Assembly: GCF_000731985.1 (NCBI RefSeq)
Contig: NZ_JNCS01000003.1
Location: 186,001-250,000, forward strand
Origin: Natrinema altunense
GTDB lineage: Archaea > Halobacteriota > Halobacteria > Halobacteriales > Natrialbaceae
Length of the DNA stretch: 64,000 nt
Reading direction: 5' to 3'
The notes below the pieces were generated by a model. The model was not told the DNA's origin. It saw only the letters and a list, made by a program, of their open reading frames with translations, and searched no databases. The position numbers and the translations under genes are program-made. Position 1 is the first letter of the stretch. Each line of letters begins with the position of its first letter. Shown here piece after piece: positions 1 to 8,177 of this stretch.

Positions 1-1
1 T

Positions 2-667
2 TCACCGGTCGTCGGTCTGCCAGGTCAGCAACACGCCGTCGTCGAGTCGGTCGACGGCTTCTAACTCGAGCGCCGGAAACGCCGCGACGAACCCCTCGCC
101 GTCGGCGAGGGTCGGCGCGTCGCGACCGCCGATGAGTGTCGGCCCGACGAACGTCCGGAGTTCGTCGACCAGTCCGGCTTCGAACAGCGAGAAGATGAGT
201 TCGCCGCCGCCTTCGACCATGAGCCGCTCGAGGCCCTGTTCTTGCAACGCCGCGAACGCCCGCAGGAGGTCGACCCGGTCGTCGCCCGCGGTGAGCAACT
301 CGGCGTGCTCGGCGAGTGCCAGCCGCCGGTCGACGGGCGCGGCCTCGCTCAGACAGAGGTAGGTCGTCGCCGCGTCGTCGAGAACCGCCGCGTCCGTTGG
401 CGTCCGTCCGATCGAGTCGACGACGACCCGTGCGGGAGATGCCGGTCGGCCGTCATCGCGGCGACGCTCCCGGAGCGCGTCGTCTTTGACGGTCAGATGC
501 GGGTCGTCCGCGAGGACCGTCCCGACGCCGACGACGACGGCGTCGCTTTTCGCCCGGAGCCGGTCGACGCGCGCGAAGTCCTCGTCGCCGCTGATCGCGA
601 GTTGCTCCCGGCGTCGCGAGGAGAGTTTCCCGTCGGCGCTCATGGCGGCGTTGACCACGACGTGCAT
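2..667 (-). CDS. arfC: 2,5-diamino-6-(ribosylamino)pyrimidinone 5'-phosphate reductase
   Basis: This cytosolic enzyme reduces the ribosylamino sugar of the riboflavin and F420 precursor to the ribitylamino form using NAD(P)H. The 221-residue protein is a stand-alone RibD C-terminal (dihydrofolate-reductase-like) domain, the usual archaeal arrangement. The N-terminal MHVVVNAAMSADGKLSS segment, the VGVGTVLADDPHLTV block and the C-terminal MVEGGGELIFSLFEAGLVDE block are all typical of the family. The stop codon lies at the window edge (positions 2-4), so the gene is complete. The neighbour further left cannot be seen. Family assignment is firm; the exact substrate rests on family knowledge. Confidence 0.9.
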   Translation of the reverse strand: MHVVVNAAMSADGKLSSRRREQLAISGDEDFARVDRLRAKSDAVVVGVGTVLADDPHLTVKDDALRERRRDDGRPASPARVVVDSIGRTPTDAAVLDDAATTYLCLSEAAPVDRRLALAEHAELLTAGDDRVDLLRAFAALQEQGLERLMVEGGGELIFSLFEAGLVDELRTFVGPTLIGGRDAPTLADGEGFVAAFPALELEAVDRLDDGVLLTWQTDDR

Positions 668-868
668 ACCATCGCTGCGGGTGCGACGGTCAAGAACGCT
701 GCCCTCTCGCCGCTCCGGCCGCTCGAGTTACCGCAGGCGGTTGCGCCTCGTGGGACGAACACACTCCGACAGGGAGGCACGCGGAGCAGCCACTCGACGA
801 ACAGCTAACACCCGCGTTCCACAACAAAACATAAGTAATAAATCTTTCTGGTTCTATTCGTAGACTGT

Positions 869-1057
869 ATGGGTGCGGAAGGCAGCCGGAAAATAACGCT
901 CCCGCTGGTGTTCGTGATCGGGTTCAGTTTGCTCTCCAGCGGGCTATTCGGATTCCCACCGCTCCCTCGAGACGGGGTCGCCCTTGTCGTCTACGGATCA
1001 ATTCTGTTTGCCGTTGGGATGTGGCGCGGAACCGCTGCCGAGGACTCCCGTCGGTGA
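869..1057 (+). CDS. small two-helix membrane protein
   Basis: A 62-residue protein with two hydrophobic segments (about residues 11-29 and 37-51) separated by a short Pro/Gly-rich turn, and a charged C-terminus. I recognise no family. An AT-rich TATA-like stretch (aataaat, about 836-842) sits about 30 bp before the ATG, fitting a leaderless haloarchaeal transcript. It lies in the gap between arfC (divergent) and the phosphatase gene. Codon third positions are GC-rich as in neighbouring genes, which favours a real gene, but its short length keeps confidence moderate. Confidence 0.55.
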   Translation: MGAEGSRKITLPLVFVIGFSLLSSGLFGFPPLPRDGVALVVYGSILFAVGMWRGTAAEDSRR

Positions 1058-1179
1058 TCGTCGGGAGCGCGGGATCGGCAGGCACCGCGACTCAGTTCGG
1101 CTATACGTCGGTATATACCATCGCATACCGAACATATAAACGACTTATCGGGGTTCGCGGAATCGTTCGGACGCTACGC

Positions 1180-1872
1180 GTGACGACCGCCAACACCCCA
1201 TCCGACGACGCGGTATCGTTCGACCACCGCCACATCGACCTCGAGAATCGGGACGAGGTCTACGTCATCGGCGACGTCCACGGCTGTTTCGACGCGCTCG
1301 AGGCGCTGTTGGGGACGCTGGATCTCGGCGCGAACGACCTCGCCGTGTTCGTCGGCGATCTGGTGCGCAAGGGACCGGAGAGCAAGGCCGTCCTCGATCG
1401 CGTCAGGCGGTCGCCGCGGCTGCTCTCCGTCCGCGGAAACAACGAGCGAAAACTGCTCGAGGGCGAGGCCTCGCTGTCGGCCCTCGACGCGGTCGACTAC
1501 CAGTATCTCGAGTCGCTTCCGACGGCGATTTCGTGGGACGGCGGACTCGTCGTCCACGGCGGACTCGACCCCAGCCGACCGCTGTCGGGACACTCCGACG
1601 ACGACGTGCTGACGATGCGGTCGCCGGTCGGCAACGGCTACGACGGCCCGTTCTGGTTCGACCGCTACGAGGGGCCGCCGCGGGTCTTCTTCGGTCACAC
1701 CGTCCTCGCGGAACCGATCGAACGCGAGTGGGCGGTGGGCCTCGATACCGGGTGTGTCTACGGTGGGCAACTGACGGCGTACGACGTTCGCCGCGGGGAG
1801 TCCGTTAGCGTGGCCGGACCCGGCCACGTCGAGCGGTCGTCGGAAAAGATCGTCGGAGCCGATCGCGAGTGA
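1180..1872 (+). CDS. PPP-family metallophosphoesterase paired with ppk1
   Basis: A calcineurin-like phosphatase of 230 residues. All PPP-family metal and phosphate motifs are present in order: GDVHG near the start, GDLVRKGP, RGNNE, VHGG and FGHT. The reading frame is open upstream to 1021, but that stretch looks non-coding and the conserved domain begins just after the GTG at 1180, so I chose that start. Its stop is 1 bp before the polyphosphate kinase ATG, so the two are surely co-transcribed. Family members include Ser/Thr phosphatases, ApaH-type dinucleotide hydrolases and polyphosphatases. The ppk1 pairing makes a polyphosphate-related role plausible, but that is inference. Confidence 0.85.
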   Translation: MTTANTPSDDAVSFDHRHIDLENRDEVYVIGDVHGCFDALEALLGTLDLGANDLAVFVGDLVRKGPESKAVLDRVRRSPRLLSVRGNNERKLLEGEASLSALDAVDYQYLESLPTAISWDGGLVVHGGLDPSRPLSGHSDDDVLTMRSPVGNGYDGPFWFDRYEGPPRVFFGHTVLAEPIEREWAVGLDTGCVYGGQLTAYDVRRGESVSVAGPGHVERSSEKIVGADRE

Positions 1873-1873
1873 G

Positions 1874-4288
1874 ATGCGGGGGGATTCCGGGCCGAACGAA
1901 CGGGACGCGACGGAGCGCGACGATCGGGACTCGCCGACGGACGAACGGTCGTCCGAGGGGACGCCGAGCGATGACCCGACAGTTTCGTTTCGGGAACTCC
2001 TCGACGGGAGCGACGCGGACGCGCCCGCCGCTGCCGACGGGACGGACGAGCGATCGGTCGACGAGACGCCGGACGCGACTGACGCCAATCGGGACGAGGA
2101 ATCCGTGATCCTCAAGCGGACGGACGCGACCGACGATCTCGTCCCGGCGACGGGGTCCGACCGGGACGTGCTCCCGGTCCCCGCGTCCGCGGAGATCAAC
2201 CCCGCGCGGTCGGACGTCGATCTCACGGCACCGGCCTACTACCTGAACCGCGAACTCAGCGAACTCGCGTTCCAGCGACGGGTCCTCCACGAGGCGCTCG
2301 ACGGGGACAACCCGCTGTTGGAGCGCGTGAGGTTCCTCGCGATCGTCACCACGAACCTCGACGAGTTCTTCCGCAAGCGCATCGGCGGGCTGAAACAGCA
2401 GATCGCGGCCGGCGTGACCGAGGAGACGCCGGACGGGCGCACGCCCGACGAGCAGTGGGCGGCGGCCCTCGAGACGGCTCGGCCGCTGTTCGAGCGGCAG
2501 GCGGCGTGTTATCGCGAGGAGATCCGCCCGGCGCTGGCCGATGCGGGGATTCACATCGCCGACTACGACGACCTTTCGGCCGTCGAACGCCAGCAGTTGC
2601 GCGAGTACTTCGAGAGTTCCGTCCTGCCGACCCTGACCCCGCTGACGTTCGATCCGGCCCACCCGTTCCCGTTCATCTCGAATCAGAGCCTCTCGCTGGC
2701 CGTCTTGACGCGGGAACGACCCGGCGAGGAGGTGACCTTCTCCCGCGTGAAGATCCCGCGCAATCAGATGCGGTTCGTTCAACTCGGCGACGACACGCGG
2801 TACGTCCTCCTCGAGGATGTCGTCCGGGCGAACCTCGAGTTGCTCTTTCCCGACGTCGAAATCGTCGACACCGCCCTCTTCAGGGTGACGCGAAACGCGG
2901 AGGTCAGACGCGACGAGGAAGTCGCCGAAGACCTGATCGAGATGATCGAGGAGGTCATCGAGGAACGGCGCTTCGCCACCGCCGTTCGACTCGAGATCGA
3001 GCGCGACGCGCCGGAGGCGGTTCGCGAGATCCTCACGCGCGAACTCGGACTCGACGAGCGGGAGGTGTTCCACCTCGACGGCCCGCTGGATTACCGCGAC
3101 TTCGCCGATCTGACCGACCTCGATCGCCCCGACCTGAAACTCCCCGCGTGGTCGCCACAGCCCCATCCGCGGTTGGGTCGTTGCGAGGACGCGACGAACG
3201 TCTTCGACGCGATCAGCGACGGCGACGTGCTCGTCCACCACCCGTACCACTCCTTCGAGGGGACCGTCCAGCGCTTCCTGGAGGCGGCGGCCAACGACCC
3301 CGACGTGCTCGCGATCAAAGCGGCGATCTACCGCACCGCCAGCGATTCGCAGATCATCGAGAGTCTGCTCGAGGCCGCCCGGAACGGCAAACAGGTCGCC
3401 GTCATGGTCGAACTCAAGGCCCGCTTCGACGAAGAGAACAACCTCGCGTGGGCGAAGAAACTCGAGGAGGCGGGCATCCACGTCGCGTACGGGACGATCG
3501 GCTACAAGACGCATACGAAAACCTCGCTGGTCGTCCGGGAGGAGGACGACGGGGTCCGGCTCTATTCACACGTCGGCACCGGCAACTACCACTCCGAGAC
3601 CGCCAAGCAGTACGAGGACCTCGGACTGTTGACGGCCGACCGGGACATCGGTCAGGACCTCGTCAGGCTGTTCAACTACTTCACCGGCCACTCGATGTGT
3701 CGGGACTACCGACGCCTGCTCATCGCGCCCGGAAACATGCGCGATCGGTTCGTCGACCTCATTCGAGCCGAAGCCGAGCACGCGCGCAACGGTGAGGACG
3801 CACACATCGTCGCCAAAATGAATCGGTTGGAGGACCCGGCGATCGTCAGAGAACTCTACGAGGCGTCGATGGCCGGTGTCGACATCGACCTGATCGTCCG
3901 GGACATCTGCCGGCTCCGCCCCGGGCTCGAGGGGGTCAGCGACACGATCGACGTCTACAGCGTCGTCGGCCGCTTCCTCGAGCACTCGCGGGTCTTCTAC
4001 TTCCGAGCGGGCGGGGACGAACGATACTACATCGGCTCGGCGGATTGGATGACTCGCAATCTCGACAACCGGGTGGAAGCCATCGCGCCGATCGACGAGC
4101 CGCGACTCCGACAGCGACTCGACGAGATCCTCGAGACGCTGCTCTCGGACGATCGGAACAGGTGGGTGATGCGATCGGACGGGACCTACGAGCGGTGCCA
4201 GCCCGCGGCCGACGGTTCGAGCACGAACGTACACGAAACGCGTATGCGATCAGTTCTCGCGGAGACGCGGCGCGATACTCGTCGGTAG
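1874..4288 (+). CDS. ppk1: polyphosphate kinase
   Basis: Makes inorganic polyphosphate from ATP by way of a phosphohistidine. The PPK core begins near residue 123 (YYLNRELSELAFQRRVLHEA) and continues through the middle and two C-terminal phospholipase D-like domains. Two histidines, H547 in KTHTK and H566 in YSHVGTGNYH, are 19 residues apart, the same spacing as the catalytic His435 and His454 of the E. coli enzyme. The first 115 or so residues are an acidic, probably disordered extension without counterpart in the bacterial core. The gene starts 1 bp after the phosphatase stop. At 804 residues it is longer than a typical bacterial PPK1 because of that extension. Confidence 0.95.
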   Translation: MRGDSGPNERDATERDDRDSPTDERSSEGTPSDDPTVSFRELLDGSDADAPAAADGTDERSVDETPDATDANRDEESVILKRTDATDDLVPATGSDRDVLPVPASAEINPARSDVDLTAPAYYLNRELSELAFQRRVLHEALDGDNPLLERVRFLAIVTTNLDEFFRKRIGGLKQQIAAGVTEETPDGRTPDEQWAAALETARPLFERQAACYREEIRPALADAGIHIADYDDLSAVERQQLREYFESSVLPTLTPLTFDPAHPFPFISNQSLSLAVLTRERPGEEVTFSRVKIPRNQMRFVQLGDDTRYVLLEDVVRANLELLFPDVEIVDTALFRVTRNAEVRRDEEVAEDLIEMIEEVIEERRFATAVRLEIERDAPEAVREILTRELGLDEREVFHLDGPLDYRDFADLTDLDRPDLKLPAWSPQPHPRLGRCEDATNVFDAISDGDVLVHHPYHSFEGTVQRFLEAAANDPDVLAIKAAIYRTASDSQIIESLLEAARNGKQVAVMVELKARFDEENNLAWAKKLEEAGIHVAYGTIGYKTHTKTSLVVREEDDGVRLYSHVGTGNYHSETAKQYEDLGLLTADRDIGQDLVRLFNYFTGHSMCRDYRRLLIAPGNMRDRFVDLIRAEAEHARNGEDAHIVAKMNRLEDPAIVRELYEASMAGVDIDLIVRDICRLRPGLEGVSDTIDVYSVVGRFLEHSRVFYFRAGGDERYYIGSADWMTRNLDNRVEAIAPIDEPRLRQRLDEILETLLSDDRNRWVMRSDGTYERCQPAADGSSTNVHETRMRSVLAETRRDTRR

Positions 4289-4493
4289 GGCGGATTGACC
4301 GAGTACTCGACGGTGGCTTGCGGTCCGTTCCGTTGTTGGCACTCGAGGGACGCGGACCCGGTTTCCGACGGCCGAGGCCGGTCGGTCGGCGACGAAACCG
4401 ACGCCGGCCGCTATACCCGTATGGAGCGAACAATAGCACAATTAGCAGCCGCTTTGTACGTGTCGTCGCTCGGTTCGCGTACGCACGAGACCT

Positions 4494-4721
4494 ATGACCG
4501 GACCCACCAGCGGTTACGGCGATCGGTCGCCTCGACAGCGGCTAGCCACGGCTACGCAGTACTCGACCGACGGAACCGACCTCGAGTCGATCGTCGTCCG
4601 ATACGAGGACCGGCCCGATCGGTGGACCATCACGCCGCGGGAGTGCCCGGATTCGGACCGGATGACGACGTGGCTTTCGGCGGACGCTCGGGCGACCGTC
4701 GACCTCGACGACGTCCGATAG
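4494..4721 (+). CDS. DUF7511-type small haloarchaeal protein
   Basis: A 75-residue protein whose second half (LESIVVRYEDRPDRWTITP, then a TTWLSAD segment) matches the short haloarchaeal DUF7511 family as I know it. Function is unknown. The N-terminal 25 residues are low in complexity and poorly conserved in such proteins. It lies 205 bp after ppk1 in the same direction, and its own promoter cannot be placed with certainty. Composition and the conserved block both argue for a real gene. Confidence 0.7.
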   Translation: MTGPTSGYGDRSPRQRLATATQYSTDGTDLESIVVRYEDRPDRWTITPRECPDSDRMTTWLSADARATVDLDDVR

Positions 4722-4808
4722 CCGACGTGATCCCTCGCGGTGGGTCGCGCATCGGTATTTCCGTTCGGATCGATCCGGCCGGTTCCATCGCTCGACTGTA
4801 TCATTTAC

Positions 4809-4824
4809 TATATAGGTCTATATA
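4809..4824. promoter_or_regulatory. TATATAG / CTATATA inverted repeat upstream of phoU
   Basis: A perfect 7-bp inverted repeat with a 2-bp centre, lying in the 242-bp gap between the DUF7511 gene and the PhoU-type gene. It could be an operator or an upstream TATA element. It is about 110 bp before the predicted phoU TATA box, so direct promoter occlusion is unlikely. Confidence 0.3.
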
Positions 4825-4933
4825 TGGCAACTGTTGTCGATGTATGGGTATCGATCATTATGGGGGAAAACACGCGTAGTATGGCCTCTACTAATAGATC
4901 TGCTCTACGGCAACCTCTCTATAGACGGGTGGA

Positions 4934-4940
4934 TTTATAT
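4934..4940 (+). promoter_or_regulatory. TATA box of the PhoU-type gene
   Basis: The sequence tttatat is centred 27 bp before the ATG at 4964. This fits a leaderless transcript and decides in favour of 4964 over the in-frame start at 4940, which would overlap the box. Confidence 0.6.
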
Positions 4941-4963
4941 TGTTGCGATCGGAAGCGGGGCGT

Positions 4964-5959
4964 ATGGAGACGCGCAAGGTTCAGGTCACGGGTGGGTCGA
5001 CGTTCACCGTTTCGTTGCCGAAGACCTGGGCGACCGACAACGACGTCAGCAGCGGCACCACGGTCGAATTCTATCCCGAAGGGGACGAACTCCTTTTGAC
5101 GCCCGAACGCGAGACCCGACGCCAGGAAGGGACGCTCGACGTCTCGGGTCTCGAGGACGAGGAGTTGATGCGGGCCGTGATGACGATGTACGTCAGCGGC
5201 TTCGATGTCATCTCGCTCGAGGCGGGGCGGATCACGACCGAGCAGCGCAGCGCGATCCGCGACGCGACCCAGCGACTCGTCGGCGTCGAGGTGCTCGAGG
5301 AGACCAGCGACAGCGTGGTCATTCAGGACCTGCTCGACTCCTCGGAGCTGTCGATCGTCAACGCCGTCACGCGCATGCGCCTGATCGCCCAGTCGATGCT
5401 CGAGGACGCGGTGACGGCGCTGATCGAGAACGACGACGACATCGCCCACGACGTAATCGAGCGCGACGACGACGTCGACCGCCTCTGGCTGGTCGTCTCG
5501 CGGATCTTCCGCGCGACGCTGCGATCGCCGCGTGCGGTCGAGGAACTCGGCGTCTCCCGCGAGGACTGTTTCGACTATCATTCGAGCGCCCGCCAACTCG
5601 AGCGGATCGCCGACCACGCCGTCAAGATGAGCGACATCGCGCTCAAACTCGACGATCTCCCCGCCGACGTGGCCGACGCGATCCATGGACTCCACGCCGA
5701 AGCCGCGACCGTCTTCGAACAGTCGATGGACGCACTGTTCGCCGACGACGCCGACGAGGCCAACCGACTGGGTCACGACGCCCTCGCGGCCGTCGTCGAG
5801 ATCGACGAGCACACCCGCCAGATCGACGACATGCTTCGGGACCTCGAGCCGGCACAGGCCCAGTCGCTGGGGCTGATCGTCGACTCGTTGTCACGAAGCG
5901 CCGACTACGGCGGGAACGTCGCCGAAACGGCGCTGCAGAAGGCCGCGCCGCGCCCGTGA
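4964..5959 (+). CDS. phoU: PhoU-domain phosphate regulator with AbrB-like N-terminus
   Basis: A 331-residue cytosolic regulator. Residues 1-45 (METRKVQVTGGSTFTVSLPK...) form a SpoVT/AbrB-like swapped-hairpin DNA-binding domain. The rest has two PhoU helical repeats with the acidic metal-binding helices of the family (for example HSSARQLERIADHAVKMSDIA). PhoU proteins sense phosphate status with Pst transporters; the AbrB fusion is a recurrent archaeal form and suggests direct DNA binding. No pst genes lie here, but ppk1 and its phosphatase partner sit just upstream, so the neighbourhood is phosphate-related. Start chosen from the TATA spacing. Confidence 0.88.
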   Translation: METRKVQVTGGSTFTVSLPKTWATDNDVSSGTTVEFYPEGDELLLTPERETRRQEGTLDVSGLEDEELMRAVMTMYVSGFDVISLEAGRITTEQRSAIRDATQRLVGVEVLEETSDSVVIQDLLDSSELSIVNAVTRMRLIAQSMLEDAVTALIENDDDIAHDVIERDDDVDRLWLVVSRIFRATLRSPRAVEELGVSREDCFDYHSSARQLERIADHAVKMSDIALKLDDLPADVADAIHGLHAEAATVFEQSMDALFADDADEANRLGHDALAAVVEIDEHTRQIDDMLRDLEPAQAQSLGLIVDSLSRSADYGGNVAETALQKAAPRP

Positions 5960-6028
5960 TAGGGTGCCGAACGCGCAGGTGGAGTTAAGTCCGTCCGCTG
6001 TAGACGGCCGCTGTGACTACCGGCCGCA

Positions 6029-6094
6029 GTGGCTGACGGCGTGCTCGTCTACGGCGACGACTACGGCAACATCGTCGCGCTCGGGGAGCCGTAA
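6029..6094 (+). pseudogene. C-terminal remnant of a PQQ-type beta-propeller gene
   Basis: Twenty-one codons reading VADGVLVYGDDYGNIVALGEP and then TAA look like the last blade of a PQQ/BamB-like propeller protein. The frame is closed upstream by a TGA at 6014-6016, and no start or ribosome signal is visible. An intact propeller gene of the same general family lies 620 bp away on the other strand. I read this as a decayed gene fragment; chance resemblance over 21 residues cannot be excluded. Confidence 0.35.
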
Positions 6095-6127
6095 CCCGAG
6101 CAGTAGGAAACTGCGGTCGAAAAGTCG

Positions 6128-6499
6128 TTACTCGACGAGAACGGCGTTGACCTGCCCGGTCTGGCCGGGGCGGGACGTGACGCGGGCCTGTCCTTCCGAG
6201 GTCTCGATGACGGCCCCCTTCGTGACGATGTTCCGGCGGACGTAGTTCGGGTTGGCGTCGTTCTCGACGACGTCCTCGATCTCCGCGGAGACCGTTTCGC
6301 TGCCCTTGTTGACGCTCGCGACGTTCGTCGCGAGTGCGCGGGTCTTCGATCCGTTCCCTCGAACGTCGACGGTTCGGAACCGCGGCTCGCCGACCTCGGT
6401 CTCCGTCGGGAGGCGACCGAGTTCGTTCTTGCGGCGCTTTCGAACGTTCTTCAGTCGACCACCGGTTCGCTTGCGCGTAGAGCGTCCCTGATCTTGCAT
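6128..6499 (-). CDS. rps8e: 30S ribosomal protein S8e
   Basis: A 123-residue basic ribosomal protein of the small subunit, found in archaea and eukaryotes. The hallmark N-terminus MQDQGRSTRKRTGGRLKNVR and the internal block NPNYVRRNIVTKGAVI are present. The frame runs open upstream to 6712, but the family always begins with this GRSTRK segment, so the ATG at 6499 is the true start. A TATA-like gtatac element lies about 23 bp upstream, and a tandem repeat lies beyond it. Monocistronic as far as can be seen. Confidence 0.95.
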   Translation of the reverse strand: MQDQGRSTRKRTGGRLKNVRKRRKNELGRLPTETEVGEPRFRTVDVRGNGSKTRALATNVASVNKGSETVSAEIEDVVENDANPNYVRRNIVTKGAVIETSEGQARVTSRPGQTGQVNAVLVE

Positions 6500-6539
6500 A
6501 CCCGATAAAAATCCGGGCGTATACTTGAATGCACTGCTA

Positions 6540-6564
6540 CGAAATTTCACCACCGAAATTTCAC
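6540..6564. promoter_or_regulatory. tandem cgaaatttcac repeat upstream of rps8e
   Basis: Two exact copies of an 11-bp unit (6540-6550 and 6554-6564) are phased 14 bp apart. Each contains the palindrome GAAATTTC. They lie 15-40 bp upstream of the TATA-like element of the ribosomal gene, where a regulator or upstream promoter element would be expected. Confidence 0.35.
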
Positions 6565-6569
6565 TCTGC

Positions 6570-6590
6570 GAGCGCGGCCAAGCCGCGCTC
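6570..6590. terminator. 8-bp perfect hairpin between propeller gene and rps8e
   Basis: GAGCGCGG and CCGCGCTC pair perfectly around a 5-nt loop. It lies downstream of the beta-propeller gene (minus strand) and upstream of rps8e. It could end or process the propeller transcript. GC-rich palindromes of this type are common between haloarchaeal genes, and no clear T-run follows. Confidence 0.3.
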
Positions 6591-6630
6591 TCGGTAACAT
6601 TTCGATCAAAAGCACTCCTCCCTCCGTTCC

Positions 6631-6647
6631 GGGCCGCTTCGCGGCCC
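6631..6647. terminator. 7-bp perfect hairpin downstream of the propeller gene
   Basis: GGGCCGC, a 3-nt loop and GCGGCCC form a tight hairpin 66 bp past the propeller stop codon on the minus strand. A second hairpin follows about 40 bp further. A transcript-end or processing role is inferred from position only. Confidence 0.35.
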
Positions 6648-6712
6648 TCTACATCGGTCGTCGGCCCGCTCGCTCCCTGCGGTCGCTCGCGGTGAGTCTC
6701 AGTGGCCCGCAC

Positions 6713-8173
6713 TCAGTCATCCGGTACCAGACAGTAGGCGTGACCCGGCTCCTCGAGCACCGTCTCCTCGTCCTCGTCATAATAGTTCGAGAAGTCGCCG
6801 CGCTCGGCGTAGTAGATCCGGTCGCCCCGCGGGATCGGGCCGCTGGTCACGTGCCCGCGGTTTTCGACTCGCCAGCGCCGGTCGCCGGTTTCCCTGTCGA
6901 GGGCGTACAGGTGCGTATCGTAGGACCCGACGAGGATCGTCTCGGCGGTGGCGGTTATCGAGCCGATGACCCGCCCGCCGACGTCCGCCGACCACAGTTC
7001 GTCGCCCGTTTCGGTATCGAGCGCGTACACGTGATGATCGTCGCTCCCGACGTAGACGATTCCCTGCTTCGGATCGATCGCCGGATTCGACATCACGATG
7101 TCGCCGGTCTGGAACGACCACTCCTCGCTGCCGTCCGCGAGGTCGAGGCGGTAGAACCGACCGTCCCACGAACCGACGAAGGCCGCGCCGTCGTAGACCG
7201 GGATCGTCCCCTTGATCTGCGCGCCGAGATCGAACCGACCGCCGGCCATCGGCTTGCCGTCGGGACCGCCTTCGCCGCCCGTCTGGAACGACCAGGCGAA
7301 CTCGAGCGAGGGGAACTCCCAGCAGTAGACGACGCCGTCGTTCGAACCGGTGACGAGCCGGCCGGCCTCGCAGTCGATCGCCGGCGAGGGATGGGGCATC
7401 CCCCAGAGACGGTCGTCGCTCCAGGTCGGGTTGCCGGTAGCGGCGTCGACCTCCCAGAGCGCGCCGCTGGCGGGGTTCTTGTGCTCGGTCAGGAGATAGA
7501 GCGAGCCGTCGACGTACGCGGGGCTCGAGCCGATGGCGATCGCGTCGCCGAAGTCGCGAGTCCGGGTGTGCCAGACGATGTCCCCGGTCGGAACGTCCAC
7601 GGCGTAGAGTTCGCCGTCGTAGCCGCCGATGTAGGCGGTGTCGCCGACGATCGCCGGCGTTCCGTGGAAACCGAGGCTCCGGCCGGCACCGGTCTCGAGG
7701 GTCCAGCGGCGCTCACCGGTCGGCGCGACGGCGTGGATCGTCCCGGTGTCGCCGGCGACGAGAACCGTCTCGCCGTCGGGCGTCGGCCGCGGCGTCGACT
7801 TGGCCGCGGTGTGTCCGATGCGGTTGACCGGGAACGACCACGCTTTCCGGACGGCCTCGGGGACGGTCGCGTCGGGATAGTAGCCGTACCGGCGCAGTCC
7901 GCGGCGGAACATCGACTGCCCGTCGTCCGCCGGCAGCGGGACGTAGCCGTCGGCGGCGTCCGCGGCGCTCGCGACGGCCCCGCAGTCCGGCGGTGACCGG
8001 TACTGGCGGGCGGTACAGCCCGCGAGGCCGACGGCCCCGGCAGTCGCCGCGGTCCCGAGAAGCGTCCGTCGCGACACTCGAGTGCCACCGGCTTCGGAGC
8101 GGTCCCGATCGGATGCCGCGTCGGCGGCGTCCTGATCGGCGTCACCGTCCCGAGGGGCGGCGTGCTCGCTCAC
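6713..8173 (-). CDS. Tat-exported lipoprotein with PQQ-type beta-propeller
   Basis: A 486-residue surface protein. Residues 34-53 carry a twin-arginine signal (SRRTLLG) followed by a lipobox ending in AGC, so it is predicted to be exported folded and lipid-anchored at C53. The remainder is a run of PQQ/BamB-like blades with repeated YxGSxDxxVYALDxxTG motifs, for example IVYVGSDDHHVYALDTETG. Such propellers often bind PQQ in dehydrogenases or act as scaffolds; no dehydrogenase signature is seen, so the role is open. The malic enzyme gene ends 4 bp upstream of this start, so the two may share a transcript. Confidence 0.88.
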   Translation of the reverse strand: MSEHAAPRDGDADQDAADAASDRDRSEAGGTRVSRRTLLGTAATAGAVGLAGCTARQYRSPPDCGAVASAADAADGYVPLPADDGQSMFRRGLRRYGYYPDATVPEAVRKAWSFPVNRIGHTAAKSTPRPTPDGETVLVAGDTGTIHAVAPTGERRWTLETGAGRSLGFHGTPAIVGDTAYIGGYDGELYAVDVPTGDIVWHTRTRDFGDAIAIGSSPAYVDGSLYLLTEHKNPASGALWEVDAATGNPTWSDDRLWGMPHPSPAIDCEAGRLVTGSNDGVVYCWEFPSLEFAWSFQTGGEGGPDGKPMAGGRFDLGAQIKGTIPVYDGAAFVGSWDGRFYRLDLADGSEEWSFQTGDIVMSNPAIDPKQGIVYVGSDDHHVYALDTETGDELWSADVGGRVIGSITATAETILVGSYDTHLYALDRETGDRRWRVENRGHVTSGPIPRGDRIYYAERGDFSNYYDEDEETVLEEPGHAYCLVPDD

Positions 8174-8177
8174 GCGT

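Noticed and set aside
1805-3514. 569-codon minus-strand frame opposite ppk1
   Set aside because: Antisense shadow in GC-rich DNA: Arg/Val/Asp-rich, no motifs, entirely inside a certain gene.
4295-4879. 194-codon plus-strand frame after ppk1
   Set aside because: Overlaps the DUF7511 gene in another frame; Arg-rich shadow composition.
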